From: Hydrogenophaga sp.
Lineage (GTDB): Bacteria; Pseudomonadota; Gammaproteobacteria; Burkholderiales; Burkholderiaceae_C
Assembly: GCF_030373245.1 (NCBI RefSeq)
Contig: NZ_JAUCZF010000001.1
Span: forward strand, 558,001 to 622,000
Length of the DNA: 64,000 nt
Reading direction: 5' to 3'
Part shown: piece by piece, positions 25,918 through 34,838 of the stretch
Position numbering within the stretch: the first letter of the stretch is position 1
Layout: each line of letters starts with the position of its first letter
Notes under the pieces: generated by a model
Told to the model about the DNA's origin: nothing
Database searches by the model: none
What the model saw: only the letters and a program-made list of their open reading frames with translations
Translations under genes and position numbers: made by a program

Positions 25918-26480
25918 GGACGAGTGCCTGCGGGTGGATTGGCATTGGCTGCCTCTGCCAGTGGCCGTGCCGGCGCGGCGGCGGTGAACACCCACTGGTC
26001 ATAGCTGCCGAGACCGGCAAGGGAGGCGTTGGCGGAGTCGAATGCGGTGCGCAGTGGCTCGCGGGTGGAGCGACTGTGGACGCCGACGATGCGGCCGTCG
26101 GCCATCAGCAAGCCCCAGTCGTCGGTGTTGGTCATGGGGTCTCGCCAGCGGCGGCGCAGGTGATGAACCGGCTGGGGAAAGCGCTGGTCTTCCAGCAGCG
26201 CGTCGAGACTGGTGGGGGCAGTGGGTGTGCCAACTGGACTCCGATCTCGGTAGGAGGCCAGTGCAGCCCGAAATTGCTGCCCGATGAACAACAGCTGCGC
26301 CTCTTTGTCGCGCCAGACCAGGGTGTGCTGCACCTGGCCAGCACCTGCCAGCGAAAAACCGATCGCCGCCACCGCCAGCAGGACCATGAGAAAGCCCACG
26401 CCGCGCTGCGCGCTGCGGCGCTGATGTGCGCGCGGATTGGACGCACTGCGTGGCCATGGGGCGCGCTCACCACTGGTCAT
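25914..26480 (-). CDS. atypical type II secretion pseudopilin-like protein
   Basis: A 188-residue protein with a basic leader then a hydrophobic N-terminal helix (GFLMVLLAVAAIGFSLAGAG from residue 29), like prepilins. It lacks the Glu at +5 that nearly all pseudopilins have (Leu34 here), a feature known for GspK-type tip subunits. The downstream region (TNTDDWGLLMADGRIVGVHS) resembles the others. It overlaps the preceding pseudopilin gene by 14 bases and epsA by an ATGA. It is probably a minor pseudopilin at the tip of the pseudopilus. The longer frame to 26756 only shadows the neighbouring gene. Confidence 0.7.
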   Translation of the reverse strand: MTSGERAPWPRSASNPRAHQRRSAQRGVGFLMVLLAVAAIGFSLAGAGQVQHTLVWRDKEAQLLFIGQQFRAALASYRDRSPVGTPTAPTSLDALLEDQRFPQPVHHLRRRWRDPMTNTDDWGLLMADGRIVGVHSRSTREPLRTAFDSANASLAGLGSYDQWVFTAAAPARPLAEAANANPPAGTRP

Positions 26481-26898
26481 AGCGCTTGCCCTCCACTTCC
26501 GCGCCGCTGCGCAAGTCCCACACCGAGCCTTCCGGCAGGCCGCCTTCGACCCGGGGCGGTGGAGGCACCAGGGTCCAGGTCTCGCGGCTGTCGGTGATCG
26601 GGTCCAGTGGAAGCTGGCGCAGATAGCGCTTGTCCACCAGCTCGGCCAGCGTACCGGGGTAGCGGTCGTGGTCGGCGTGGAACTGGTCGATGGCGTCGCG
26701 CGTGACCGCCAGGGTTTCGCGCAAAGCGGCCTCTTTGGCACGATCGAGGTGGTCAAAGTAGCGCGGCGTGACGAGTGTCAGCAGAGTGGCCACGATGGCC
26801 ATGACCACCATGAGCTCGATCAGGGTGAACCCCCGCGGGGTACCCGGGCGCGTTCGAATGCGCTCGCGGTATTCGGTTTGCGTCATGGATCTCACCAT
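26467..26898 (-). CDS. type II secretion pseudopilin (GspG-like)
   Basis: A 143-residue pseudopilin. The leader ends at Gly before FTLIELMVVMAIVATLLTLV, so prepilin peptidase can cut between Gly and Phe, and Glu sits at +5. The C-terminal part carries the GspG-type DRYPGTLAEL and LPLDPITDS. Two start codons are possible (26898, overlapping the gene before, or 26886); both keep the prepilin signature. It belongs to a run of three pseudopilin genes after gspD. Confidence 0.85.
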   Translation of the reverse strand: MVRSMTQTEYRERIRTRPGTPRGFTLIELMVVMAIVATLLTLVTPRYFDHLDRAKEAALRETLAVTRDAIDQFHADHDRYPGTLAELVDKRYLRQLPLDPITDSRETWTLVPPPPRVEGGLPEGSVWDLRSGAEVEGKRYDQW

Positions 26899-27380
26899 TC
26901 GCGGTAGGGCTGGCCGTTCAGACCTACCCGCTCAGACCGCGAATACACGTCGTACACGTCCTCACCCTCGGTGGGGGCATCGGGCGGGCTGCCGTAGGCT
27001 CGCAGACCCCATGTTTCCTCGGCGCTGAGGCTGAGATCGCGCTCGAAGGGGTCACGCGGCAGGCGTCGCAGGAAATGGATTCGCGCACCTGCCGGCCCGC
27101 TCACATCGGTCACGCCCTGCACCAGATCAGACAGGCGCGCCGGGTAGCCCGATCCGCCGGTGCGCGCGCGCACGCGGCCCTCGTCCACCGCCTGCTTGTG
27201 CTCGTCCAGAGCGCCGCGAATCTGGCGCAGTGCCGATCGAAGCTGGAACTCCTTGTTGCGCTGTGCCGTCACTTCCACCAGCGGCACCGCGACCGAGGCG
27301 AGCAAGCCCACGATGGCCACCGTCACCACCAGCTCGATGAGGGTGAAACCAGCTGCCCAACGCGTCGATCGGCGCATCAC
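26892..27380 (-). CDS. type II secretion pseudopilin (GspG-like)
   Basis: A 162-residue pseudopilin with a short basic leader ending at Gly11, the cleavage motif GFTLIELVVTVAIVGLLASV, and a GspG-type C-terminal half (GYPARLSDLVQG, RRLPRDPFERD, TWGLRAYGS). It is one of the subunits thought to push substrates through the secretin. Its start overlaps the gspD stop (ATGA), which couples translation to that gene. No prepilin peptidase gene is in the window. Confidence 0.87.
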   Translation of the reverse strand: MMRRSTRWAAGFTLIELVVTVAIVGLLASVAVPLVEVTAQRNKEFQLRSALRQIRGALDEHKQAVDEGRVRARTGGSGYPARLSDLVQGVTDVSGPAGARIHFLRRLPRDPFERDLSLSAEETWGLRAYGSPPDAPTEGEDVYDVYSRSERVGLNGQPYREW

Positions 27381-29551
27381 GGTGCTTTGGCCGGTGATGG
27401 ACTTGCCGTCGCAGGAGGATCGGCCACTGGAGCCAGCGGCGCGACCGGCGTCAGGATGACCGATGAATTCGGCGCCGCAGGTGGGGCTGGGGCCGCAGGC
27501 GAAGCGGGGGTCACCGGTTGCCCTGCTGGTTCGGTACCCGAAGCAGCCGGCGCAGGCGCAGCGTCGGCGGGCGCCTCTATCGCGGGCTGCGCAGCGCGCG
27601 ACTCGGCGGCGCGCGGGTTCACCCCAGCGGGACGGGGGGGTGAGGTCCCGTCTGTCGTACTGCTCACCGGTGCAACGCCCGGAGCGGCGCTACCGGACAC
27701 TGACAACGAACCGGGTGCCGTGCGGCGAAGCTGCAGCGGCAGTGTGCCTACGTTGGCCTCGGAGCCAGCCGGATAGGCGTTGATCGCGCTGTCGGGTCTG
27801 GTCACGTTGCGCACCACACGTGGCGTGATGAGCAGCACGATTTCGGTTTTGCTGGCGTTGTCGCGCGTGCTGGAAAACAGCCGGCCGATTCCAGGCAAGT
27901 CCCCTAGGCCGGGCAATCGGTTGGCGCTGCTGCGCTCTTCGTCGCTGATCAGCCCGGCCAGCACCTGGGTCTCGCCGTCTCGCAGGCGCAGCACGGTAGC
28001 GGCGCTGCGGGTACCAATCTGATAGGCCAGCGAGTTCGAGGGACCCACAACTTCGCGCGTGACCGAGCTCACCTCCAGCGCCACGCGAATCGCCACCTCG
28101 TTGTCGAGGTAGACATTGGGCTCCACGTCGAGCTTGAGGCCGACGTCGAGATAGGACACCGAAGAAGACAAACCCACGTTGGCCACCGAGGTGGTGGTGA
28201 ACACGGGCAGCTTGTCGCCAATGTGGATCTTGGCCTTCTCGCGGTTTTTGACCCGGATGCGCGGGTTGGCCAGGGTATTGCCTTCACCAGCTTCGCTGCG
28301 CAGGTTGAGGGTGAGTGCAGGGTTGGTCACGAACGAGGTCAGGCCCACGCGGTTGCGCAGGTCAATCACGCCCTCTGCCAGCGTGCCGCCTGGCGTGGTG
28401 TTGCTTTGCGTGACGCCGTTGTTGACGATGGTGGTGCTGAGATCGGACTGCAAGCGACCGTACCCAATCTGATCGGGAAAGCGCAGACCGAGCTCCAGGA
28501 GGCGGCTGCGTGAGATCTCCAGCACCTCCACGTCGAGCACGACCTCAGGATCGGCCACATCAAGCGATTCCAGCAGGCGCTCTGCCAGCGCCACCGCGTC
28601 TGCCGTGTCCTTGACCACCAGCAGGTTGAGCTTTTCGTCAACAAAAATATCCTTGGACTTGACGATGGTGCGCACCAGCGCCTGGGCCTGCTTCACATCC
28701 GCATTGGCCAGGAAAAAGCTTTTCGTCACCAGCTCCTGGTACTCCCGCGCCTTGACCGGGGTATCCGGATAAATCATCAAGGTGTTGTCGTTGAGAAGCT
28801 TGCGCGCGAGCTGGTTGGTGGTGAGCACCAGGCGGATCACCTCTTCCAGCGTGGCGTTGCGCACGAAGATGGTGATGCGCGTGTCGGCGCGCACGTCTTT
28901 GTCGAACACGAAGTTGACGCCAGCGGTGCGCGCGATCACGTCGAACACCGACTTGATCTGCGCGTCCTTGAAATCCAGCGAGATCGGCTTGGCCAGCGCC
29001 AGAGTCAAGGCCTTGGGCGGTTCGTCAGGCCGGGGCGCCTGCGCGCGCAGTTCTGCCAGCATGCGCCGCGCCTGGGCATGGGTGGGCGCCTTGGACAGAA
29101 CGTCGCGCAGCACACGCTCGGTACCTGCTGCATCGCCCTTGTCGCGCAGAGATCGGGCATCGGCCATGCGGGTGGCCATGTGACGTTCAGCTTCCAGCGC
29201 TATCAGGCCGTCGCGTACGCGCGGACTGTTGGGATCCAGGCGTTGCGCACGCTCCAGCAGGCTTTGCGCAGCGTCAAGGCGGTCGGACAGGCGCTCGGTT
29301 TCGGCCTGCAACACGAGGTGTTGAACGACACGCTCACGCTGTCGAAAGTAGGTGGTGCGCAGCTCTGGATCGCTGGATCCGCGCAGACCCTCGGCCAGCC
29401 GCACAACACTCTCATCGGCCTGGCCAGCATCGAGCAGCGCCTGGCTTTCCTTGATGGCCGGATGCGTGCTGCACCCGGCGAGCACCAGCAGGCCGCACAA
29501 AAGCGGATACGACCGCGAACGGAATGGGAAGTTCTGGAACAGGTTTCTCAA
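27377..29551 (-). CDS. gspD: type II secretion secretin GspD-like lipoprotein
   Basis: Outer-membrane channel of the secretion system. Starting from the TTG that overlaps the previous stop (TTGA), the 724 residues have a lipoprotein signal with lipobox LAGC (Cys27), a TPR-like helical region (30-170), an N0/STN-type domain (about 190-265, ISLDFKDAQIKSVFDVIA), a secretin N domain (270-345), and the secretin core (about 400-610, with VLAGLISDEE and PGLGDLPGIGRLF). A Pro/Ala-rich tail of about 100 residues follows. An ATG at 29650 is an alternative start but lies deep in the previous gene. No separate pilotin gene is nearby; the lipid anchor may replace it. Confidence 0.9.
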   Translation of the reverse strand: MRNLFQNFPFRSRSYPLLCGLLVLAGCSTHPAIKESQALLDAGQADESVVRLAEGLRGSSDPELRTTYFRQRERVVQHLVLQAETERLSDRLDAAQSLLERAQRLDPNSPRVRDGLIALEAERHMATRMADARSLRDKGDAAGTERVLRDVLSKAPTHAQARRMLAELRAQAPRPDEPPKALTLALAKPISLDFKDAQIKSVFDVIARTAGVNFVFDKDVRADTRITIFVRNATLEEVIRLVLTTNQLARKLLNDNTLMIYPDTPVKAREYQELVTKSFFLANADVKQAQALVRTIVKSKDIFVDEKLNLLVVKDTADAVALAERLLESLDVADPEVVLDVEVLEISRSRLLELGLRFPDQIGYGRLQSDLSTTIVNNGVTQSNTTPGGTLAEGVIDLRNRVGLTSFVTNPALTLNLRSEAGEGNTLANPRIRVKNREKAKIHIGDKLPVFTTTSVANVGLSSSVSYLDVGLKLDVEPNVYLDNEVAIRVALEVSSVTREVVGPSNSLAYQIGTRSAATVLRLRDGETQVLAGLISDEERSSANRLPGLGDLPGIGRLFSSTRDNASKTEIVLLITPRVVRNVTRPDSAINAYPAGSEANVGTLPLQLRRTAPGSLSVSGSAAPGVAPVSSTTDGTSPPRPAGVNPRAAESRAAQPAIEAPADAAPAPAASGTEPAGQPVTPASPAAPAPPAAPNSSVILTPVAPLAPVADPPATASPSPAKAP

Positions 29552-30075
29552 TCGGAGCTTCCAAACAGCATGCGCTGTGTTTCGTTGAGGGGCAGGTAGG
29601 TCAGTCGCATGCCACGGCGGTTGATTTCGTCGACCCGGTAGTTCGGCCATTCGTCGCCCTGTCGCACCACGCGCTCGCGGTTACCGTCCATCAGGAACAC
29701 CACCACCTGATCACCGTCTTCCATGCGGCCCAGATAGCGAAAGGGCAGCGCCGGTGCGCGCGGGGGTGCGCTTGGCTCAGCGGCAGGGGCAGGGGGCGGT
29801 GGGGGTTGCCAGCTGCGAGCTGCAAACAAATCGCGCACCGCGTGCGCTGGCAGCGGCTCGCGAAGGCTTGCCGCCTGCGAAGAAGAGGCGAGCGCTGGTT
29901 TGGCAGGCGCGCCCGCTGGCGGCAGAGACGCGGCTTGCACGGGCGGCTGTCGTGCAGACCTCTCCCGGACATTCACCACCGATTCAGCCACCTCATCTTC
30001 CAGGCCAGCGGCGTACCAGGTGGCGGCGAGGGTGCCCGCCAACGCGATCAGAAGCCCCAGGCGCGGTGCATTCAT
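29548..30075 (-). CDS. PilP/GspC-like inner-membrane linker protein
   Basis: A 175-residue protein: an N-terminal transmembrane segment (LGLLIALAGTLAATWYAAGL), a Pro/Ala-rich flexible linker (about 40-108), and a small C-terminal domain (FRYLGRMEDGDQVVVFLMDG and on) like the HR/PilP domains that bind the secretin. It probably links the inner-membrane platform to GspD, encoded next with a TTGA overlap. The name is given by position and domain style rather than clear homology. Confidence 0.65.
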   Translation of the reverse strand: MNAPRLGLLIALAGTLAATWYAAGLEDEVAESVVNVRERSARQPPVQAASLPPAGAPAKPALASSSQAASLREPLPAHAVRDLFAARSWQPPPPPAPAAEPSAPPRAPALPFRYLGRMEDGDQVVVFLMDGNRERVVRQGDEWPNYRVDEINRRGMRLTYLPLNETQRMLFGSSD

Positions 30076-30617
30076 TGCGGCACCACAAAGTAGAGCGACC
30101 AGCGCACACGTGCTTCAACCAAAGGACTCTCGGCCGCTTCGCGAGCCAGGGTCAGCTCATCCAGCGCCAAGGCGGGCTGGGCGTTCAGCGCATCGGCCAG
30201 CCAGGCCCGGAGCGCAGGGTAGTTGCCCGCCGCGGGCAGCGTGATCTGGTAACGACGCAGGCCTTGCTGGCCGTCGCTGAGCAGCCGATATTCGCCGCTG
30301 GCCAGGGTCACACCATGGCGCGCCGCGCTGCTGTGCAGCAGATCCACCACCTGGACCGTGGCATCGGTGCCGGGCAAGGCGCGCTGGAACTCAGCAAGCG
30401 CCGCACTGGCATTGACTGCGGGATCCTGCGCAGGCGCGCGCAACAGCCGCTCGCGCTGGGCCCGCAACTGGGCCTGAAGTCCATCGGTTGCTTGGCGCTC
30501 GGCGTCGGCCATACCAAACAGCAACCCACTTGCGCAAAGCAGAAAGAAGCCCAACCAAGCTGGCCAACCGTGTTGACGCAAGGCAAAGCGCACGCGCAGC
30601 GACCAGGGCAGCTTCAT
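30072..30617 (-). CDS. PilO/GspM-like platform protein
   Basis: A 181-residue bitopic membrane protein: a transmembrane segment near 20-38 (WLGFFLLCASGLLFGMA), a short coiled coil, then a ferredoxin-like periplasmic domain (about 70-181, LPAAGNYPALRAWLADALNA). Length, order and structure match PilO or GspM subunits that pair with PilN/GspL. It overlaps its neighbours on both sides by four bases (ATGA). Confidence 0.7.
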   Translation of the reverse strand: MKLPWSLRVRFALRQHGWPAWLGFFLLCASGLLFGMADAERQATDGLQAQLRAQRERLLRAPAQDPAVNASAALAEFQRALPGTDATVQVVDLLHSSAARHGVTLASGEYRLLSDGQQGLRRYQITLPAAGNYPALRAWLADALNAQPALALDELTLAREAAESPLVEARVRWSLYFVVPQ

Positions 30618-31138
30618 GGCATGGCCTTCCAGCGCAGATCGATGTTGAAGCGAAGCACATCGACCTCACCCACCCGCACCAGCTCGTGTGCAGACAGCTC
30701 TGCCGAAGCCACCTCAGGGGAGGCCCGCAATGCCGACAGGTAGGCCAGGGCTTGCTGCATGTTTCTCGCCTCAGCACTCAGTCGAAGGGTTGCACCGTCA
30801 CCTTGCAGGTCCAGCGCAAGCAGAGCGATGCGATGCCCCGGCAAGGCTTCCAGCGCACCCAGCCATCGAGCCCAGGGGAGCGATAGCTGGGCCATGGTGA
30901 CCTGGCGCATCTTGAGCGCCTGTGTCTCACCTGCGGCCACTGAAGCTGGTGTTGCCCTTGCGCGCGGTGCAGGAGCCTTTTGCGCCAACCGAGTCTGCAC
31001 CACCGCCTGTTCGGCGCTGGCATCGCCATAGTCCCACCACGCAACGGCGAACGCCATGACACCCGCGGTCAACAACAGCCAGCCCAGTGTCGAAGGTCGG
31101 GCAGACAAGCCCAGCAGGTTGATGCGCAGTGCTTGCAT
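30614..31138 (-). CDS. PilN/GspL-like platform protein
   Basis: A 174-residue protein with the PilN-type start (MQALRINLLG), one transmembrane helix (LGWLLLTAGVMAFAVAWW) and a periplasmic ferredoxin-like domain. The NLLG-type cytoplasmic motif is what PilN uses to bind PilM. The start at 31138 is four bases after the PilM-like stop; the open frame from 31288 would add an unrelated Cys/Arg-rich stretch. Confidence 0.7.
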   Translation of the reverse strand: MQALRINLLGLSARPSTLGWLLLTAGVMAFAVAWWDYGDASAEQAVVQTRLAQKAPAPRARATPASVAAGETQALKMRQVTMAQLSLPWARWLGALEALPGHRIALLALDLQGDGATLRLSAEARNMQQALAYLSALRASPEVASAELSAHELVRVGEVDVLRFNIDLRWKAMP

Positions 31139-31142
31139 GGGA

Positions 31143-31967
31143 TCAGACGCCCCAGGCCAGGCGGGAATTTGCACTTGCGCCCTGCAGTGCACCGCCTGGC
31201 TGCAGCCAGCGCGCGCTGCGATCGATCTCACCCAACGCAGCGTCCTTCTCTCCAATGATCCAGAGCGGCAGATCGTCTGAGGTGTCACCCTCCCACACCG
31301 AGCGCAGCTGCGCCTGCGCTGAGCGCAGCTGATTCAGGTCCAGCGGATCCGAACCGATGCGGCGCATTTGACGCACGCCGAGCCACTGGCCGCCATCCAT
31401 CAGGGCCAACGTGAGGAGCTCTGGCTCCGCCACCAGCACCCAGGCGGCACGACGTCCCAGGCGGGATCGCCAGCGGTCAAAAGCGGCCGAGACATAGGGC
31501 TCAATCCGCAACAGTCGCGCACCCAGATCGGTTTCCAGCCCCATCAAGGCGAGCAGCAACGCCTCGTCCACCGCACAAACCAGCGAGGGCTGGCCCGGCA
31601 CTGGTTGCGACAAGCCGAGGCGCCAGCCGGTTGCCACCTCGCCGAAGGTGGCACGAAACTGCAGCTGAGCGTAGGCCTTCAGTTCCTCCATCGAACTCAA
31701 TTGCGACGACCAGGGTACGAGCAGCCACCGCACCAGGTCCGACGCCAAGTTCAGGCGAAGCAAAGGCTTGCCACCCGCCACCTTCAGCCTGCTGGCCAGC
31801 GCATCGACCGCAGGCTGCCATACGGGCACCGCCTCAGCCGTACCCTCCACCTCGATGCGTTCGACTTGGTCAGCACTGAAACGCCCAAACCAGCCGCGTG
31901 GCTGCGCCACCACGACTTGACTTGCAGACAGGCCGAGTCGCCATGCGCGCGCCTCATCGAACCACAC
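31143..31967 (-). CDS. PilM/GspL cytoplasmic-domain-like protein
   Basis: A protein of about 274 residues with the position and general build of the actin-like PilM/GspL cytoplasmic subunit (AVDEALLLALMGLETDLGAR, a LRIEPYVSAAFDRWR segment, RRIGSDPLDLNQL). No ATG is available near the 5' end. A GTG at 31967, overlapping the gspE stop, is the best start. Divergence is high, so the assignment rests mainly on gene order between gspE and the PilN-like gene. Confidence 0.6.
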   Translation of the reverse strand: MWFDEARAWRLGLSASQVVVAQPRGWFGRFSADQVERIEVEGTAEAVPVWQPAVDALASRLKVAGGKPLLRLNLASDLVRWLLVPWSSQLSSMEELKAYAQLQFRATFGEVATGWRLGLSQPVPGQPSLVCAVDEALLLALMGLETDLGARLLRIEPYVSAAFDRWRSRLGRRAAWVLVAEPELLTLALMDGGQWLGVRQMRRIGSDPLDLNQLRSAQAQLRSVWEGDTSDDLPLWIIGEKDAALGEIDRSARWLQPGGALQGASANSRLAWGV

Positions 31968-33645
31968 GGTTGAGCTCCTGCAAGGTTGTCTCGCCAGCAC
32001 GAACCAGGTCCAGGCCGACATCGCGCAACAGCCGCGTGCCCTTCTGGTAGGCCTTTTCCTTGATGCGACGCACCGGTTCACGCGCCACGATGAGCTCTCG
32101 GAGTTCATCGTCGAGCAGCAGCAGTTCGGCAATGGCCTTGCGGCCCTTGAAGCCGGTGCCACGGCAGCTGGCGCAGCCTCGCCCGGCCTTGAAGGTCCAG
32201 TCCGACGTGTCGCCAAGGCCGCTGGTCTGAATCAAGTCGGCTGTGGGCTGGTCGTCAACCGAGCAGCCGGGGCAGTTGGTACGCACGAGGCGCTGCGCCA
32301 CGATGCCGTTGAGAGCGGACACCAGGCTGTAGGGATCAACGCCCATGTGGGTGAACCGACCCAGTACGTCGAACACGTTGTTGGCGTGTACCGTGGTGAG
32401 CACGAGGTGACCGGTGAGCGCCGCCTGTACCGCGATCTGCGCCGTCTCGCCGTCGCGAATCTCACCCACCATGATTTTGTCGGGGTCGTGCCGAAGAATG
32501 GAGCGCAGGCCACGCGCGAAAGTGAGTCCCTTTTTCTCGTTCACGGGAATTTGCAGCACACCACCCAGCTGATACTCGACCGGGTCTTCGATGGTCACGA
32601 TTTTTTCGTGGCCATGATTGATCTCGTTGATGGCGGCGTAGAGCGTGGTGGTCTTGCCGCTGCCCGTGGGTCCGGTGACCAGCAACATCCCATAGGGTTC
32701 CTGGCACAGGGCGCGCAGCACGCACATGCTGTGCCCGTCAAAACCCAGGGCATCGAGCCGCAAGCCATTCACCTCGTCGGCCAGCCGCTCTTTGTCGAGC
32801 ACGCGCAGCACCGCGTCTTCGCCATGGATGCTGGGCATGATCGATACTCGGATGTCGATCTTTCGCGCCAGTGCGGCCACTTTGAAGCGCCCGTCCTGTG
32901 GTACACGGCGCTCGGCAATGTCGAGTTCAGCCAGCACCTTGATGCGCGAAATCACCTGCTCGGCGTTCTCGCTGCCGGCGATCGCTCCCTGGTGCGCAAG
33001 CACCCCGTCGATACGGTATTTGATCGCTATGCCAACAGGCGTGGTCTCCAGGTGAATGTCGCTCGCTCCAGCTTTCAGCGCGTCGTAAAGCGTTGAGTTC
33101 ACGAGACGCACCACTGGGCTGCTGTCTTCGCTGATGCTTCGCAGCGAGATATCTTCTCCCTGCACCTCAGTGCCCGTGCCAACGGCCAGCTTGGCCATCG
33201 CATCCATGGCGCGTTGGCCGTCTTCGTGACGGGCCAGGTAGGCGTCGATGTCGGCGCGACAGGCCACGCGCAGCTGCTTGGGCTTCGCAATGCGCTCGTC
33301 GGCCCAGGCCAGCAGACCAGCGTCAAAGGGGTCAGCCACCACCAACAGCAGATCGGACTGTACTTCTGCATCGTCTGAGCGCATCAACAAACACTGCCGT
33401 TGTACGCAATCGGCGTAAGGCAGCGCATCGAAGGCTGGCTCAAGCGCATGCAGCTGCGACATGAATACAGGCCTCATGCGCGCTGTGGCGGCCACACGAT
33501 GCAGATACGCCTGCGCATCTTGCGTAGTCGACGCCAAAACGTCGACCAGCCGAACCCCCTCTCGCCGTGCGCGAGCCCTGGCGTTGCGCAATTCAGCGAT
33601 GGAGAATGCAGCTCCCAGCTGGTCCGAATCGGGGGCTGCGCTCAT
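31954..33645 (-). CDS. gspE: type II secretion / type IV pilus assembly ATPase GspE
   Basis: Hexameric secretion ATPase of 563 residues that drives pseudopilus assembly. The N-terminal domain spans 1-160. The ATPase core has Walker A GPTGSGKT (325-332), the Asp box VTIEDPVEYQ, Walker B KIMVGEIRD (390-398) and the His box TGHLVLTTVHANN. The tetracysteine zinc site is complete (Cys458, 461, 491, 494). The start at 33645 overlaps the gspF stop (ATGA). The ATPase is the most conserved marker of the system and indicates a functional operon. Confidence 0.93.
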   Translation of the reverse strand: MSAAPDSDQLGAAFSIAELRNARARARREGVRLVDVLASTTQDAQAYLHRVAATARMRPVFMSQLHALEPAFDALPYADCVQRQCLLMRSDDAEVQSDLLLVVADPFDAGLLAWADERIAKPKQLRVACRADIDAYLARHEDGQRAMDAMAKLAVGTGTEVQGEDISLRSISEDSSPVVRLVNSTLYDALKAGASDIHLETTPVGIAIKYRIDGVLAHQGAIAGSENAEQVISRIKVLAELDIAERRVPQDGRFKVAALARKIDIRVSIMPSIHGEDAVLRVLDKERLADEVNGLRLDALGFDGHSMCVLRALCQEPYGMLLVTGPTGSGKTTTLYAAINEINHGHEKIVTIEDPVEYQLGGVLQIPVNEKKGLTFARGLRSILRHDPDKIMVGEIRDGETAQIAVQAALTGHLVLTTVHANNVFDVLGRFTHMGVDPYSLVSALNGIVAQRLVRTNCPGCSVDDQPTADLIQTSGLGDTSDWTFKAGRGCASCRGTGFKGRKAIAELLLLDDELRELIVAREPVRRIKEKAYQKGTRLLRDVGLDLVRAGETTLQELNRVVR

Positions 33646-34838
33646 TGGATGCTCTCGGCGAGCTGGAAGATGGGCAGGTACATCAATACCACAATGGCTC
33701 CGATCACCAAGCCCATGATCAGCATGAGCGCCGGCCCCAGCAGCCGGGTGAGCCAGTCGGCCCAACGCGCCATTTCCTCGTCGTGGAAGGCAGCAGCTCG
33801 GTCCATCATCTCGCCCATGTTGCCGGCGCGCTCAGCCACTCGCAGCATTCGGCTGGACACCGCAGTAGAGAGCCCGTGGGCCTCGAAGGCCTGCGAGATC
33901 GCCTGACCTTCCCGCACAGCTCGACTGGCGGCAGCCAAGCGAGATTGCAGGGCAGCCGACAGCAGGCCAGAGACCATCTCCAGTGCGGTGGCAATGGGAA
34001 CACCACCGCGCAACAGCATGCCCAGGGTGCGGTAAAGACGCGCCAACTGGAACACCCGCATGCGCTCACCCATCGAGGGCACGCGCCAGAGCGCCCGGGC
34101 CAACACACCTGCAATACGACGCCCGCCGCCCAGAGCCAACGCCAGAAGCACCGCAACCGCCAGGCCCAACAGCAGGAAGCCGTTGTCCTCGACCCATTGT
34201 CCCCAGCGCAGCATGATCTGCGAGGCCAAGGGCAACTGATCGCCCATGTCTTCATAGATGTGCGAGAAGCGCGGCACAACGTAGCCCATGAGGAACAGGA
34301 TCACCAGGCTGCTGACCCCGATCAGCATGGCTGGGTATATGGCTGCACTCACCAGTTTGTTCCGTATGCCCTGAAGCTGATTCGCGTAAGTCACATACCG
34401 TTGCAAGGCCTCACCCAGATTGCTGGTGCGCTCGCTGGCTTTGACGGTAGCCACCAACAGGGGAGGGAAAACATCGGGCCTAGACTGCAGCGCAGAAGAC
34501 AACGTGCGCCCCTCTCGCAGCTGCGTGAGCACACCCTGGAGAGTTTCTCGAATGGCGACACGCGCTTCTTTCTGGGCCAGCGTCTCAAGCGCTTCGACGA
34601 TGCTCACTCCCGAACTCAGCAGAGCAAGCAGCTCCTGGCAGAACAACACCACCGGAAAACCATGCTTTCGCTGCCCCAGGCCGGCGCGCCAATTGCCCTC
34701 ACGAACCACAGCGACCACAGCGTGACCGAGCGCGCTCGCCTGCTCGCGCGCTTGTGCCTCGCTGGCCGCCTCAACCGTCGCTGATGCGAGGCTCAGGTCG
34801 CCCTGCATGAACTTGACGCGGTAGCGCACCGCTACCAA
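33642..34838 (-). CDS. gspF: type II secretion inner-membrane platform protein GspF
   Basis: A 398-residue polytopic protein of the GspF/PilC family: two homologous cytoplasmic T2SF domains (about 65-185 and 265-385, for example FCQELLALLSSGVSIVEALE and LARLYRTLGMLLRGGVPIAT) and three transmembrane helices (about 170-190, 215-235 and 370-390). It anchors GspE and the pseudopilus. It overlaps gspG upstream and gspE downstream. Confidence 0.93.
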   Translation of the reverse strand: MVAVRYRVKFMQGDLSLASATVEAASEAQAREQASALGHAVVAVVREGNWRAGLGQRKHGFPVVLFCQELLALLSSGVSIVEALETLAQKEARVAIRETLQGVLTQLREGRTLSSALQSRPDVFPPLLVATVKASERTSNLGEALQRYVTYANQLQGIRNKLVSAAIYPAMLIGVSSLVILFLMGYVVPRFSHIYEDMGDQLPLASQIMLRWGQWVEDNGFLLLGLAVAVLLALALGGGRRIAGVLARALWRVPSMGERMRVFQLARLYRTLGMLLRGGVPIATALEMVSGLLSAALQSRLAAASRAVREGQAISQAFEAHGLSTAVSSRMLRVAERAGNMGEMMDRAAAFHDEEMARWADWLTRLLGPALMLIMGLVIGAIVVLMYLPIFQLAESIQ

